A stretch of 52,052 bases of DNA from Polyangiaceae bacterium. GTDB lineage: Bacteria; Myxococcota_A; Polyangia; Polyangiales; Polyangiaceae. The stretch is taken from the NCBI GenBank assembly GCA_023150915.1, contig JAKLKA010000039.1:1-52052 (forward strand). The letters run 5' to 3'. Below the pieces are notes generated by a model, which saw only the letters and a program-made list of their open reading frames with translations, was not told the origin of the DNA and did no database searches. Shown here one piece after another: positions 51,912-52,052 of this stretch; the stretch's first letter is position 1, and each line of letters starts with the position of its first letter. A program made the translations under genes and the position numbers.

Positions 51912-52052
51912 ATGGCCGCCCAGAGCTTGCTCATCCCGGTCGACCCCACGCTGGTCAACCGCGTCGCGCGCTACCTGTGGGAACCCCGCCAGCGCGAGGC
52001 GATCGCGCTCGAGCTGGCGAGCCGCGCGCTCGAGGCGGCGCGCGCCCCCGCG
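51912..52052 (+). CDS. Start of an uncharacterised gene (5' part only)
   Basis: An ATG at 51912 opens a frame that stays open to the right edge (47 codons). The fragment begins MAAQSLLIPVDPTLVNRVARY and continues as a Leu/Ala/Arg/Glu-rich helix. The codon use is like its neighbours. It is divergent from the MerR gene, so it is a likely target of that regulator. No family can be named from this much. No clear ribosome binding site is seen; the run of C just upstream is not informative. Confidence 0.5.
   Translation, partial: MAAQSLLIPVDPTLVNRVARYLWEPRQREAIALELASRALEAARAPA

Overview
The window is very GC-rich, densely coded and about 95% protein-coding. The gene set points to a myxobacterium (Myxococcota, probably the Polyangiales side). 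Supporting signs are: isoprenoids made by the mevalonate pathway, eukaryote-like Ser/Thr kinases (one with a CPxCG zinc knuckle), many lipoproteins with Gly/Ala-rich linkers, a Cys-rich repeat surface protein, and pervasive ATGA/GTGA start-stop overlaps. The taxonomic call is inference; there is no rRNA or tRNA in the window.

Layout. 1-325: start of a zinc-ribbon protein (minus). 598-9516: respiratory complex I genes nuoE-F-J-K-L-M-N (plus), without nuoG/H/I. 9579-11264: two lipoproteins facing away from each other. 11289-18638 (minus): one long coupled operon running polyprenyl diphosphate synthase, mevalonate kinase, diphosphomevalonate decarboxylase, phosphomevalonate-kinase-like GHMP kinase, HMG-CoA reductase, hisC and a TPR lipoprotein. 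Type 2 IPP isomerase (fni) diverges from it at 18738. 19797-27460: a thioredoxin lipoprotein, a second lipoprotein, a UbiA-type prenyltransferase coupled to a membrane Ser/Thr kinase, and two paralogous large membrane proteins (GT-C-like) on either side. 27628-31969: GAF/coiled-coil protein, CheY-like regulator, trpF, a lipoprotein, trpB and trpA. 32021-35430: Cys-repeat protein, Sel1 protein with a Lys/Ala/Pro tail, PaaI-type thioesterase. 35488-39804 (minus): membrane pyrophosphatase, Na+/Ca2+ exchanger-type antiporter, metallophosphoesterase-like protein. 39866-49758 (plus): glnE, a GspE/PilB-type ATPase coupled to a Ycf46-like AAA protein, a hybrid histidine kinase, a Ser/Thr kinase and a receiver protein. 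49746-52052: secreted alpha/beta hydrolase, MerR regulator, and the start of one more gene.

Functional links. Three energy and redox modules (complex I, proton-pumping pyrophosphatase, antiporter) sit near an isoprenoid block that could supply quinone side chains or lipid carriers. The mevalonate operon, fni, polyprenyl synthase and UbiA enzyme within about 13 kb, with two related GT-C-like proteins beside UbiA, is the best candidate here for an undescribed lipid or glycoconjugate pathway.

Regulation. Several upstream regions carry a TTGNNN box, a 17-18 base spacer and a TANNNT box, and this pattern supports most of the promoter calls. Notable control elements are a GAAA-loop hairpin that masks the ribosome binding site of the pyrophosphatase gene, a 26-base imperfect palindrome at 20283-20308, and a MerR-type promoter with inverted repeats near 51800-51842. 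The largest gene-free gaps are 326-597, 10146-10361 and 37981-38203; none exceeds 300 bases.
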